The notes under the pieces were generated by a model, which ran no database searches, was not told where the DNA came from, and worked only from the letters and a program-made list of their open reading frames with translations. A stretch of 39,791 nucleotides of DNA from Flavobacteriales bacterium UBA5081. GTDB lineage: Bacteria; Bacteroidota; Bacteroidia; Flavobacteriales_E; Vicingaceae. Location of the stretch: assembly GCA_002415785.1 (NCBI GenBank), contig DIAJ01000049.1, positions 1-39,791 on the forward strand, in the 5' to 3' direction. Both the position numbers and the translations under genes were made by a program. Positions 1 through 8,239 of this stretch are shown here, in pieces (position 1 is the first letter of the stretch; every line of letters begins with the position of its first letter).

Positions 1-2850
1 GTATTTTTTGATTGCCCAGACTTAGAGCAAGGGCCGGGAGGAATTGGAGGAGTGCCCAACTCACCGCCAAAAGTATTTCTTGATGGAGTGCAGCGAAATG
101 AATATGTTGTTAATGTAGTTGCAGGTCAGGAGTTGAATATTCCTATTAGGGTAGAGGACTTTGACTATGGAGGGGACACAGCGACTAATGGAATGCAAAC
201 AGTATCTACTGTTCCAAGTGGGTTTATGTTTTCCAATGATTTTATTGATAGTACTAATTGTGTTTCTACTCAAGCAACGCCTTGCGCCATTTTAAGAAAT
301 CAGAGCCCGACTATTAATACAAACTTAAATCCTCCGGCTAGTGTTATTCAAGGTTTAGGAATACTTAATACTGAGTTTGTATGGCAACCTCAGTGCAAAC
401 ATCTAAAAATACCTCATACAGGAATTCCCGGAACGTATGAAGGAAATTTTAACTTTGTTTTAAAGACTCTCGATAACTTCTGCCCATTACCTGGTATAAA
501 TTACCCAACAATCACCGTAAAAGTGAGAGATCCAATTGCACTAACTGAACCAATTATTAAAGGAGCCTCAGTTGATTTAGATGGTAGAATTGTGATGCAG
601 TGGGCACCACCCATTGATAGTGCAGAAACTTTTACAAAATATAGGCTACAGTTTGCAACAACAGATAACGATACGCTTCCATCAGCATGGCTAAGTGGGT
701 TAAATATTAATAAATATTTATATAGTAGTGATTTAGGGTTGAACTTTAGTGGTGTGTTCTTAACCAAACCGACTAATATGCCGGATATTTTAAACAAACG
801 TCCGGATAAAGATTGGTATTATAGAATGGCAACGACTTCTGGCTGTTCCGATAACTATGAAACTAATCCATCGGAAGCAGTACAGTTGATCGAAGTTGAA
901 GCAACTCACTCTGCTAATCTACCCAATCCACTAGCTTCAAGGGTAACTTTAAACTGGAATCGTCCAAAACCTTTATCTGCCGCTACATACCCCTATTATA
1001 TTTATGAATCTCCCACGCACTTTTATATTTGGGAAAATGATTCAATAGAGCAAGGTGGACAGTATATTGGAGGTGAGGCTGATCCCAATAATTGGTATTT
1101 AAGAGGAAAAACAATGAACACCAGTTTTAATGTAAATTCTAATACTTGTAAAGGAGTAATAGGTTTTAGGGTAGAAGCTCGAGATACGGTAATTACTTAC
1201 AAACAGGGCAATGGATTAGGGGCAGGTAATGTATTAGACACCTTAACTTTTAGCACTTTTAGTGTGATTGATACGGTATTAATGACAAATAGAGGATTTA
1301 TACCAAGCCCTGAATTTGATACAGTTATGGTCAAAGAAAATGGAGAGGTATACTTTAAAATTGACAGAGCAAATGCTGGAACTGTTAGGAAATTTAAAAT
1401 CTTTGATGATGATAACGCTCAGTATCCAACTAATGAAATAGCTGATTTGCCGGTGGCAACTCAATCATTTTTGTACTCTGGAGCAAATACTAATCATGCT
1501 ATAGATAGTTTCTTGTTAAAATCTTTTGATCGGTGTGACTTAAGCAATTCAGCTTTAAGTAATCTATACACTACAATAAGTATTTACGGTAATTTAGAAA
1601 GCCCCAGATGTTCTTCTTTGTTTAATTTACAATGGAATAAACCACTTGGATTTACGACTCCAATCAAAAACTACAAAGTTTATGTGGACTCTGCTAATAC
1701 AGGCTTTAAACTGAAAGAAGTTTTAAAAGGGGACAGCATACGAACCGTTTCTTTAAAAGTAATTGGAGGTGTCGATTATAAGTTTAGAGTTATTGCTGAG
1801 GATCAAAGTGGGGCAGTAAATATTTCTGCAGTTTCTAACTACTCTGCACCATCTAACTTAAGAACATTTGAGCTAGTTTCTGCACCTGAGATTATTTGTG
1901 CAAATATTGAAAGCAACGGTGCAGTTAGAATTACTTTTAATTCGCCAAAAGATACAACAAATAATGGTGTAGAATATGAATTTGATTATCGAACGATTAA
2001 TGGAAACTGGCAAACTTTCTCAGGTAGTAATCAAGTGGATTATGGTGTAGATCATGAAGTGTTAATAACCGGTATTAATGCACTTCAGAACGACTATGAA
2101 TTTCGGGCAAGAACCATTTCCGGCTGCGATGGAGCAACACCTTCATCATACAGCTCAGTATTTAGTACCAAAGGCGTGAATGTTTTAAGCCGGTTTGTGG
2201 ATTATTTATATGTAGAAGATTTTGCTGCAACTTCTTACCAATGGTATGACTGTACTTCAAATTTTAGTTTTCCTGGCGAAAAGAATAATCGATTTACTCC
2301 ATTAGATACTGGTTATTATGGAGTTTACATAGAGTATGCGGATTGCAGTGATACTTCTTTTTGCTATTTTGTTGATGAATTGGACACAAGTGCCGCTCAA
2401 TTAAATTATAATACCGTTGAAAGTGCTGAGGAAAATGCTTATTATCAATGGTATGATTGTAGAGAAGATACCTTAATTCCAGGAGCAAATAGCAGAAGTT
2501 ATGTAGCAACTGATACTGGTTATTATGCAGTAATTTTAACTGCTTATGGGTATAAAGATACCTCAGAGTGTATTCCAATGTTCTCAGTAGGTTTAGATGA
2601 ATTGAACTTTGAAAGTCAATTATACGTTTACCCCAATCCAAGCAGCGGCTTAGTAAACATTGAACTCCCTCAAAAACAACAATCAATACAAGTCAAAGTC
2701 CGCAATATACACGGACAGTTAGTTCAAGAAAAAAAGTTTGTGAGCCAAGGTAACTTGCAACTTCAACTTAATGGTAAAGCGGGTATTTATTTTATTGAGT
2801 TGGTAAATGCAAAAGGAGAGCGGGCGAATGTGAAGGTGGTGAAGAGATAA
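1..2850 (+). CDS. T9SS-sorted surface protein, 5'-truncated by window edge
   Basis: The reading frame is open from base 1. A GTG at 52 is the first possible start inside the window, but the codons before it (VFFDCPDLEQ...) align with the FLIDCPPIDS region of the downstream paralogue, so the true start lies upstream of the window. The visible 949 residues hold a cysteine-containing domain shared with the next two genes, several fibronectin-III-like segments, two copies of an SYQWYDC...DTGYY Ig-like motif, and a type A T9SS sorting domain (YVYPNPSSGLVNIEL to the terminal KVVKR). By family knowledge such proteins are exported by Sec, cross the outer membrane through the T9SS and are anchored at or released from the surface. 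It is the first and longest of three tandem paralogues. The ligand is unknown. A role in adhesion is inference. Confidence 0.85.
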   Translation, partial: VFFDCPDLEQGPGGIGGVPNSPPKVFLDGVQRNEYVVNVVAGQELNIPIRVEDFDYGGDTATNGMQTVSTVPSGFMFSNDFIDSTNCVSTQATPCAILRNQSPTINTNLNPPASVIQGLGILNTEFVWQPQCKHLKIPHTGIPGTYEGNFNFVLKTLDNFCPLPGINYPTITVKVRDPIALTEPIIKGASVDLDGRIVMQWAPPIDSAETFTKYRLQFATTDNDTLPSAWLSGLNINKYLYSSDLGLNFSGVFLTKPTNMPDILNKRPDKDWYYRMATTSGCSDNYETNPSEAVQLIEVEATHSANLPNPLASRVTLNWNRPKPLSAATYPYYIYESPTHFYIWENDSIEQGGQYIGGEADPNNWYLRGKTMNTSFNVNSNTCKGVIGFRVEARDTVITYKQGNGLGAGNVLDTLTFSTFSVIDTVLMTNRGFIPSPEFDTVMVKENGEVYFKIDRANAGTVRKFKIFDDDNAQYPTNEIADLPVATQSFLYSGANTNHAIDSFLLKSFDRCDLSNSALSNLYTTISIYGNLESPRCSSLFNLQWNKPLGFTTPIKNYKVYVDSANTGFKLKEVLKGDSIRTVSLKVIGGVDYKFRVIAEDQSGAVNISAVSNYSAPSNLRTFELVSAPEIICANIESNGAVRITFNSPKDTTNNGVEYEFDYRTINGNWQTFSGSNQVDYGVDHEVLITGINALQNDYEFRARTISGCDGATPSSYSSVFSTKGVNVLSRFVDYLYVEDFAATSYQWYDCTSNFSFPGEKNNRFTPLDTGYYGVYIEYADCSDTSFCYFVDELDTSAAQLNYNTVESAEENAYYQWYDCREDTLIPGANSRSYVATDTGYYAVILTAYGYKDTSECIPMFSVGLDELNFESQLYVYPNPSSGLVNIELPQKQQSIQVKVRNIHGQLVQEKKFVSQGNLQLQLNGKAGIYFIELVNAKGERANVKVVKR

Positions 2851-2857
2851 TTTGCAA

Positions 2858-2923
2858 GAGAATAGAATATAGAGAATTGAAAATGGATTCCTCTATTTTC
2901 TATGTTCCATTCTCCATATTCTC
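2858..2923. repeat. Purine/pyrimidine inverted repeat after surface-protein gene 1
   Basis: A purine-rich arm (about 2858-2887) faces a pyrimidine-rich arm (2892-2923) across a TTCC loop. The inner stem GAAAATGGA/TCTATTTTC pairs with one G-T wobble, and the outer part is imperfect. It may act as a weak terminator or be an intergenic palindromic repeat. A second copy follows gene 2. Confidence 0.5.
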
Positions 2924-3015
2924 AATAAAAAATTTCTTTTCTTTGCAATCCAACTCATTCTAAACTAATCTCCATGAAAAAAGTCTACACCCTTCTAATA
3001 GCTCTTTTGAGTTTA
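2879..3015 (+). repeat. 137-bp direct repeat, copy 1: leader plus signal-peptide start
   Basis: This block matches 5164-5300 over 137 bases with two mismatches by eye. It covers half of the intergenic hairpin, the whole 5' leader and the first 14 codons of the signal peptide. Homology drops directly after it, so the two genes share an interchangeable expression and secretion leader. Confidence 0.9.
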
Positions 3016-5133
3016 AGTTTTGTGCCGAAAGTAGAGGCTTCGCATAATGTTGGTGGCGAAATAACTTGGGAGTGCTTGAATGATGGCCGCTATGTGTTTA
3101 AAATGAAATTATATGTTGATTGTTTTGGAGCAATCTGGCCTTTTGATATTGAAACATTAGAAGTTTTTGGTAATCCATTACCAATAGACTCAAACAATCA
3201 AGCTATTCAGAGTATCAATTTAATTCCTGATTCTGTTCGATGGATGGGAACAAACTTTGGTGACTTATCTCCGGATTGCAATCCTAACCAGTTTTCAAGT
3301 AGTTTATCTTGTAGCGATAGGAGCAATGGTTCAATTCAAGTATTTTATTATAAGTCTGCTCCCATTCAATTGAATGGTACCCCACCCAATGATGGTTGGC
3401 ACTTTAGGTATGAGTTAATCTGTTGTCGACCAAACTCTCGAAATTTAGTAGGAGGTGCTTCAGGAGCAATCCTATTAAGGTCAATTATGTATTCAGATCC
3501 AGCTGGTATAAATGTTCAAAATTGTATAGATAGTTCTCCTGAGTTTGTAGAATTACCAAGAGTTCCGTTTTGCCTTTCCTATCCTATTCAATACAATCAA
3601 TCTGCTGTTGATTCTGATGGCGATAGTTTAGTTTATAAATGGGCGAAAACTTATGATATACCGGCAGCTAGTCCAAAAGAAAGAGGATTTTCATCAAGAT
3701 TTAGTTTTGACAACCCAACTCCAGATCAAAGTTTCAACCCTTTGAATAAAGCTGCACATATAGACAATAACACCGGGATAATTAATCTTGAAGTGCATGA
3801 TTATCGATATTCTGATTGGTTTGTTACTGTTGTAGAAGTTGCTGCCTACAGAGAGGGACACAAAATATCTTCTATTTTTAGGGAAGTTCCTTATAAATTT
3901 TATGATTGCTTACCCATCGACAGTGTAACTCCAAACAACCAGCCGGAATTTTATTTTGATAATATAAAACAAAATGAATACGAAATTGTGGTGGAAGCCG
4001 GAGAAAAAATTGAGTTTCCGGTGCAAACCACGGACATTGATAGCGGTGTTACGGGACTTCCTCAAGAGGTTACTATGTTTACATCCGGCAATCAGTTTGC
4101 AGCAGATTTTATGGATACGACCAATTGTTCAAATCCACCTTGCGCAGTCTTGAAAAATAATGTTCCTCAATATGATAGTAGCCGTAATCGCTATCAAGTT
4201 AGTGGAGCAAATGTTGTAACGACAGATTTTGAATGGCAAACCAATTGCGGGCATTTAAATGCAGATGGTTCTCAAAAAAGCTACTATTTTTATTTTTCGG
4301 CAAAAGACGATCATTGTCCGGTTCCACAACAGGTGGATACTTATGTAAAAGTAACTGTTGGGGCTGAAGGTATAAAAGGTGCTCCAAAAGTAGAGTGTAT
4401 AGAAGAATTATCTTCAAATAATCAAATTACATGGTCCGCAGGTCAAGATTTAGCGAATAGTTTTAATAAATGGATAATTTATGCAGGAAATACTCCTCCA
4501 TTACCAATTGTTGATAGCATTGCTAATTTCAATGTGAAGACTTATGTTGACAATCAAAAGTTTGCTTATTATCAAGTGAAAGCAAGCGTTAACTCTACTT
4601 GTGTCAATCAATCTGTAACTTTAGAGTCACCTATTCGTCGCAGTGGCTACCAACGCTATCCCATTAATGTTTCTATTTTAGATACAAATCGTATAATAAT
4701 AGCTCAAGACAGTGCTGCCGATAGTTATCAATGGTACGATTGCAATACAGATACAATAATTACCGACTCAACTAGACAATCCTTTGCTCCACAAGATTCA
4801 GGTTATTATGCAGTCATTATAACCAAAGGCTACTGCTCCGACACTACAGACTGTGTAAGAATATTTCCTGTCGGCTTAAACGAAAACAGATTTCAGCAAA
4901 CTGTTCGCTTTTACCCTAACCCAACCAATGGTTTTGTAAACATAGAACTCCCTCAAAAACAGCAATCAATACAAGTCAAAGTCCGCAATATCCACGGACA
5001 GTTAGTTCAAGAAAAAAAGTTTGTGAACCAAAGTAATTTGCAATTGCAACTCAAAGGAAAGCCAGGTATTTACTTTATTGAGTTGGTGAATGAACAAGGA
5101 GAGCGGGCTAATGTGAAAGTGGTGAAGAGGTAG
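2974..5133 (+). CDS. T9SS-sorted surface protein, complete copy
   Basis: This 719-residue secreted protein has a Sec signal peptide (MKKVYTLLIALLSLSFVPK, cleavage probably after VEA), followed by the SHNVGGEITWEC...GRYVFKMKLY domain that begins many Bacteroidota T9SS cargo proteins. A paired-cysteine domain spans roughly residues 310-470. An SYQWYDC Ig-like motif lies near residue 585, and a type A sorting domain (FYPNPTNGFVNIEL...) ends the protein. The start is fixed by the signal peptide. It is the only intact copy in the array. The C-terminal half is nearly identical to that of the next gene, while the N-terminal domain is clearly divergent. That pattern suggests gene conversion or recent duplication with selection on the N-terminus. 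The binding target is unknown. Confidence 0.85.
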   Translation: MKKVYTLLIALLSLSFVPKVEASHNVGGEITWECLNDGRYVFKMKLYVDCFGAIWPFDIETLEVFGNPLPIDSNNQAIQSINLIPDSVRWMGTNFGDLSPDCNPNQFSSSLSCSDRSNGSIQVFYYKSAPIQLNGTPPNDGWHFRYELICCRPNSRNLVGGASGAILLRSIMYSDPAGINVQNCIDSSPEFVELPRVPFCLSYPIQYNQSAVDSDGDSLVYKWAKTYDIPAASPKERGFSSRFSFDNPTPDQSFNPLNKAAHIDNNTGIINLEVHDYRYSDWFVTVVEVAAYREGHKISSIFREVPYKFYDCLPIDSVTPNNQPEFYFDNIKQNEYEIVVEAGEKIEFPVQTTDIDSGVTGLPQEVTMFTSGNQFAADFMDTTNCSNPPCAVLKNNVPQYDSSRNRYQVSGANVVTTDFEWQTNCGHLNADGSQKSYYFYFSAKDDHCPVPQQVDTYVKVTVGAEGIKGAPKVECIEELSSNNQITWSAGQDLANSFNKWIIYAGNTPPLPIVDSIANFNVKTYVDNQKFAYYQVKASVNSTCVNQSVTLESPIRRSGYQRYPINVSILDTNRIIIAQDSAADSYQWYDCNTDTIITDSTRQSFAPQDSGYYAVIITKGYCSDTTDCVRIFPVGLNENRFQQTVRFYPNPTNGFVNIELPQKQQSIQVKVRNIHGQLVQEKKFVNQSNLQLQLKGKPGIYFIELVNEQGERANVKVVKR
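4360..4535 (+). repeat. Recently homogenised tract, copy 1
   Basis: These 176 bases match 6650-6825 with three mismatches by eye. The tract lies inside the wider homologous C-terminal halves of surface-protein genes 2 and 3 and marks recent duplication or conversion. Confidence 0.8.
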
Positions 5134-5141
5134 AGAGTTTA

Positions 5142-5208
5142 AGAGTAGAGAACATAGAGTATAGAAAATGGATTCCTCTATTTTCTATGCTCCATTCTCC
5201 ATATTCTC
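5142..5208. repeat. Purine/pyrimidine inverted repeat after surface-protein gene 2
   Basis: The inner stem ATAGAAAATGGA (5161-5172) and TCTATTTTCTAT (5177-5188) pairs over 12 bp with one G-T wobble around a TTCC loop. Outer arms extend the pairing imperfectly. It occupies the same position as the element at 2858-2923, between two surface-protein genes. It could terminate upstream transcription, but there is no clean U-run. Confidence 0.5.
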
Positions 5209-5300
5209 AATAAAAAATTCCTTTTCTTTGCAATCCAACTCATTCTAAACTAATCTCCATGAAAAAAGTCTACACCCTTCTAATAGCTCTTTTGAGTTTA
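5164..5300 (+). repeat. 137-bp direct repeat, copy 2: leader plus signal-peptide start
   Basis: Second copy of the block at 2879-3015, with two mismatches. It carries the leader and start of the frameshifted third surface-protein gene. Confidence 0.9.
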
Positions 5301-5771
5301 TTTTTTGTTCCTAAAGCAAATGCAACACATGTTATAGGTGGTGAAATTACATGGGAGTGTTTAAACGATGGTCGCTATGTTTTTAAACTAAAAATTTATC
5401 GTGACTGTTCAGGAGCAGGTTGGAATTATATTAATCAAACACTTCAAGTTTTTGGTAATCCACTTCCAACCAATATAAATAATCAACCCTTTTCAGCGAT
5501 TAACTTAATGCCGGATTCAGCAACATGGCTGCAAAGAAAAAATGGGGATATATCACCAATTTGCAGCCAAAGTACACCACAACAGCAAATGGGCTGTGGT
5601 AACAATAATGTTAATTTTAGAGTAGCTGTTCAAGCGTTTTGGTATAAATCAGATACTTTAGTTTTAAAAGGTGTGCCACCTTCAAGTGGATGGCACTTTA
5701 GATTTGAAACAGTGTGTTGTAGACCAAATTTAGAAAACTTATTTGGGGGGCTACAGGAACAAGTGTTTTAA
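5259..5771 (+). CDS. Surface protein copy 3, N-terminal part before frameshift
   Basis: This 170-residue frame holds a signal peptide nearly identical to that of the preceding gene (MKKVYTLLIALLSLFFVPK) and the ATHVIGGEITWEC N-terminal domain. It stops shortly after a run of six G (5745-5750). With one extra G the frame would continue as ENLFGGATGTSVLRAIMY into the next open frame, exactly matching the RNLVGGASGAILLRSIMY region of the intact paralogue. The restored gene would span 5259-7423 and encode about 721 residues, against 719 for copy 2. As written, the product would be a short secreted fragment without a sorting domain. The break may be a real mutation, a phase-variable state or a homopolymer sequencing error. 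Confidence 0.75.
   Translation: MKKVYTLLIALLSLFFVPKANATHVIGGEITWECLNDGRYVFKLKIYRDCSGAGWNYINQTLQVFGNPLPTNINNQPFSAINLMPDSATWLQRKNGDISPICSQSTPQQQMGCGNNNVNFRVAVQAFWYKSDTLVLKGVPPSSGWHFRFETVCCRPNLENLFGGLQEQVF
5745..5750 (+). other. G6 homopolymer at frameshift, possible contingency tract
   Basis: Six consecutive G in an AT-rich gene mark the exact place where the reading frame breaks. Seven G would restore it. In a genome this AT-rich, G-runs of this length inside genes are uncommon. Confidence 0.7.
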
Positions 5772-5779
5772 GAGCAATT

Positions 5780-7423
5780 ATGTATCCCGATCGAAACAGC
5801 TCAAATATTTATCCTTGTATTAACTCATCACCTATCTTTAGTGCTGTCCCAACAATACCAAAATGTAAAAACTTTTATATTACGATGAATCAATCGGTAA
5901 ATGATAAAGAGCAAGATTTGGTTGTTTATGATTGGGATAGAGCGTATGATATTCCCGCAAGTAATCCTACACCAAGACAATATGCTTTAGGTTTTAATTA
6001 CAACAACCCAACACCGGATCAGAGTTTTGATTCAACTAACATACCCACAACAATTGATAAAGAAACAGGCATAATTAAATATGCTGTTTACGGAGGTCCT
6101 AGAGGCGGTTATTTACTAGTTAATCGAGTAGATGAATATAGAGATGGGCAAAAAATCTCATCAATTTTCAGAGAGTCACCAGTGTTTTTAATAGATTGCC
6201 CACCCATCGACAGTGTAACTCCAAACAGTCAACCGGAATTTTATTTTGATAACATAAAACAAAATGAATACGAAATTGCGGTGGAAGCCGGAGATAAAGT
6301 AGAGTTTCCGGTGCAAGTGGTGGATAACGATAGCGGAGCTACAGGACTTCCGCAAGAAGTTACTTTATTTACATCCGGCAATCAATTTGCAGCAGATTTT
6401 GTAGATACTATCAATTGTGCAACCCCACCCTGCGCAGTTTTAAAAAATAATGTTCCTCAATATGATAGTAGCCGTAATCGCTATCAGGTTAGTGGTAATA
6501 ATCTTGCATCGACGAACTTTGAATGGCAAACCAATTGCGGGCATTTGAATGCAGATGGCTCTCAAAAAACTTATTATTTCTATTTTTCAGCTAAAGATGA
6601 TCATTGTCCTGTTCCACAACAGGTGAATACTTATGTTAAAGTAACTGTAGGGGCTGAAGGTATAAAAGGTGCTCCAAAAGTAGAGTGTATAGAAGAATTA
6701 TCTTCAAATAATCAAATTACATGGTCTGCAGGTCAAGATTTAGCAAATAGTTTTAATAAATGGATAATCTATGCAGGAAATACTCCTCCATTACCAATTG
6801 TTGATAGCATTGCTAATTTCAATGTAATGACTTACGTTGATAATCATAAATTTACTTATTATCAGGTAAAAGCAAACGTTAACTCTTCGTGCAATAATCA
6901 ATCTGTAACTTTAGAGTCACCTATTCGTCGCAGTGGCTACCAACGCTATCTCATTAATGTTTCTATTTCTGATACAAATCGCATTATAACGGCTCAAGAT
7001 AGTACTGCCAATAGCTATCAGTGGTACGATTGCAATGCAGATACAATAATTACCGACTCAACTAGGCAATCCTTTGCTCCACAAGATTCGGGTTATTATG
7101 CAGCCATTATAACTAAAGGCTACTGCTCCGACACTACAGATTGTGTAAGAATATTTCCTGTTGGCTTAAACGAAAACAGATTTCAGCAAACTGTCCGCTT
7201 TTACCCTAACCCAAGCAGCGGCTTAGTAAACATTGAACTAGCTGAAGAGCAGCAATCATTGCAAATCAAAGTTCGCAACATTCACGGACAGTTAGTTCAA
7301 GAAGAACAGTTTGTGAAGCAAGGCAATTTGCAACTTCAAATTACCGGTAAGGCGGGTATTTATTTTATTGAGTTGGTTACTGGAAATGGTGAAAGAGCGA
7401 ATGTGAAAGTTATTAAGAGGTAA
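5780..7423 (+). CDS. Surface protein copy 3, C-terminal part after frameshift
   Basis: This 547-residue frame starts at an ATG that is only an internal methionine (IMYPDR) of the restored protein, so it is probably not an independent gene. It carries the same middle domain as copy 2 (DCPPIDSVTPNSQPEFYFDN...), the SYQWYDC Ig-like motif and a type A T9SS sorting domain ending KVIKR. It has no signal peptide of its own, so alone it would not be exported. It is very similar to the C-terminal two thirds of copy 2, but its last 70 codons differ in places (AEEQQSLQIK instead of PQKQQSIQVK), giving a mosaic look. Taken with 5259-5771 this is one frameshifted gene. Confidence 0.75.
   Translation: MYPDRNSSNIYPCINSSPIFSAVPTIPKCKNFYITMNQSVNDKEQDLVVYDWDRAYDIPASNPTPRQYALGFNYNNPTPDQSFDSTNIPTTIDKETGIIKYAVYGGPRGGYLLVNRVDEYRDGQKISSIFRESPVFLIDCPPIDSVTPNSQPEFYFDNIKQNEYEIAVEAGDKVEFPVQVVDNDSGATGLPQEVTLFTSGNQFAADFVDTINCATPPCAVLKNNVPQYDSSRNRYQVSGNNLASTNFEWQTNCGHLNADGSQKTYYFYFSAKDDHCPVPQQVNTYVKVTVGAEGIKGAPKVECIEELSSNNQITWSAGQDLANSFNKWIIYAGNTPPLPIVDSIANFNVMTYVDNHKFTYYQVKANVNSSCNNQSVTLESPIRRSGYQRYLINVSISDTNRIITAQDSTANSYQWYDCNADTIITDSTRQSFAPQDSGYYAAIITKGYCSDTTDCVRIFPVGLNENRFQQTVRFYPNPSSGLVNIELAEEQQSLQIKVRNIHGQLVQEEQFVKQGNLQLQITGKAGIYFIELVTGNGERANVKVIKR
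6650..6825 (+). repeat. Recently homogenised tract, copy 2
   Basis: Counterpart of 4360-4535, 176 bases with three mismatches by eye. Confidence 0.8.
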
Positions 7424-7434
7424 GAGTTTAGTAG

Positions 7435-7563
7435 AAGGACTAAGGATTAAGGAGAAAGGATTCATCTAACTGATTTTTTATCACATTTTGTGTATTGTTG
7501 AGAGTTGAAAATACAATAAAAAAGATTTTAAAACCTTCGTCCTTTTTCTTTTATCCTTTATCC
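7435..7563. repeat. Solo GGATTAAGGA-type inverted-repeat element
   Basis: A purine-rich left arm (7435-7462) faces a pyrimidine-rich right arm (about 7537-7563). They are complementary at about 19 of 24 positions and are separated by roughly 75 AT-rich bases with no gene. Bases 7442-7462 are identical over 21 bp to 9564-9584, the left arm of the four-helix-bundle unit. It lies between convergent genes, so it could also serve as a bidirectional terminator. I read it as an ORF-less relative of the element at 9564-10057. Confidence 0.55.
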
Positions 7564-7624
7564 AGCCACTTGAAACCTTGAAAATTTCTTCTTGACTTTA
7601 AAAATCTGAAGCATTATGGTTTTA

Positions 7625-8101
7625 TTAACCCCCGCTGACCTCTACCGGAATCACACTACTGCTCTTCAATACTGAAAGCGATAAAAAAGTCTCCACTTTG
7701 GCAATATTATCCATTTCAAAAATGCTGTTCATCACAAACTCGCGATATTTTTCCATGTCGTTGAGTAAAATTTTTAGTATAAAATCTGAGTCACCAGTGA
7801 CGTAATGGCACTCCATGACTTGAGGAATCTTTTCGATTTCTTCCGTAAAGTGTTTAACCAACTCTTTAGTATGGTTTTTTAGCGTAATGTGCGCAAAAGC
7901 ATAGAGCTTTTTACCCAATTTGTCTGGGTCTAATACAGCAGCATAATGCGAAATGATTCCAGCCTTTTCCAATTTTTTGGTGCGCTCAAAAATGGGGGTG
8001 GTCGACATGCCTAATTGAGCAGCCATCTCTTTAATTGTAATCCGACCGTCCTTTTGCAAAAGCATCAAAATCTGGCAGTCTATATCGTCTATTTTTTTCA
8101 T
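7625..8101 (-). CDS. Lrp/AsnC-family transcriptional regulator
   Basis: The 158-residue product has the full Lrp architecture. An N-terminal winged helix-turn-helix (IDDIDCQILMLLQKDGRIT...MAAQLGMSTTPIFERTKKLE, residues 4-45) is followed by the hinge GIISHYAAVLDPDKLG and a C-terminal RAM/AsnC effector-binding domain that contains ECHYVTGDSDFILKI. Proteins of this family sense amino acids and bind DNA as dimers or octamers. The gene diverges from a 2-oxoacid dehydrogenase E2 gene and is near rocD. In Pseudomonas the Lrp homologue BkdR activates the divergent bkd operon, so a similar role in amino-acid catabolism is plausible here but is inference. Two Lrp-like palindromes lie in the intergenic region, one just upstream of its own ATG, suggesting autoregulation. 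Confidence 0.9.
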   Translation of the reverse strand: MKKIDDIDCQILMLLQKDGRITIKEMAAQLGMSTTPIFERTKKLEKAGIISHYAAVLDPDKLGKKLYAFAHITLKNHTKELVKHFTEEIEKIPQVMECHYVTGDSDFILKILLNDMEKYREFVMNSIFEMDNIAKVETFLSLSVLKSSSVIPVEVSGG

Positions 8102-8107
8102 CAGTAT

Positions 8108-8122
8108 TAGAATTATATTCTA
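8108..8122. promoter_or_regulatory. Lrp-like palindrome I
   Basis: TAGAATTATATTCTA is a near-perfect palindrome and matches 13 of 15 positions of the E. coli Lrp consensus YAGHAWATTWTDCTR. It lies 7-21 bases upstream of the start codon of the Lrp-family gene, where bound protein would block transcription of that gene. Confidence 0.5.
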
Positions 8123-8169
8123 CTCTATCAGTTTAAAATAATAAAGTAGTTCTTTTATTCTTTTATTTT

Positions 8170-8177
8170 CAAAAATA
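8170..8177 (-). promoter_or_regulatory. Possible -7 box of the Lrp-family gene
   Basis: TATTTTTG on the minus strand fits the Bacteroidota TAnnTTTG box. No clear -33 TTG was seen. Lrp-like palindrome II lies immediately upstream of it, where a repressor would interfere. Confidence 0.3.
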
Positions 8178-8192
8178 AAGAATATTATTCTA
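8178..8192. promoter_or_regulatory. Lrp-like palindrome II
   Basis: AAGAATATTATTCTA contains the perfect palindrome core AGAAT-ATT-ATTCT except for the central base and matches 14 of 15 positions of the E. coli Lrp consensus. Its centre is 70 bp from that of palindrome I. It would sit about 60 bases upstream of the inferred start point of the E2 gene, a usual place for an activator. Confidence 0.55.
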
Positions 8193-8231
8193 TAAAATTA
8201 AATTATAGTAGCTAATCTGATTTTGGAGGCG

Positions 8232-8239
8232 TATTTTTG
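8232..8239 (+). promoter_or_regulatory. Possible -7 box of the E2 gene
   Basis: TATTTTTG fits TAnnTTTG and lies 26 bases before the E2 start codon. There is no recognisable -33 TTG, which would fit an activator-dependent promoter. Confidence 0.35.

Noticed and set aside
5780..7423. Independent gene starting at 5780
   Set aside because: It lacks a signal peptide although it has a sorting domain, and the ATG corresponds to an internal methionine of the paralogue.
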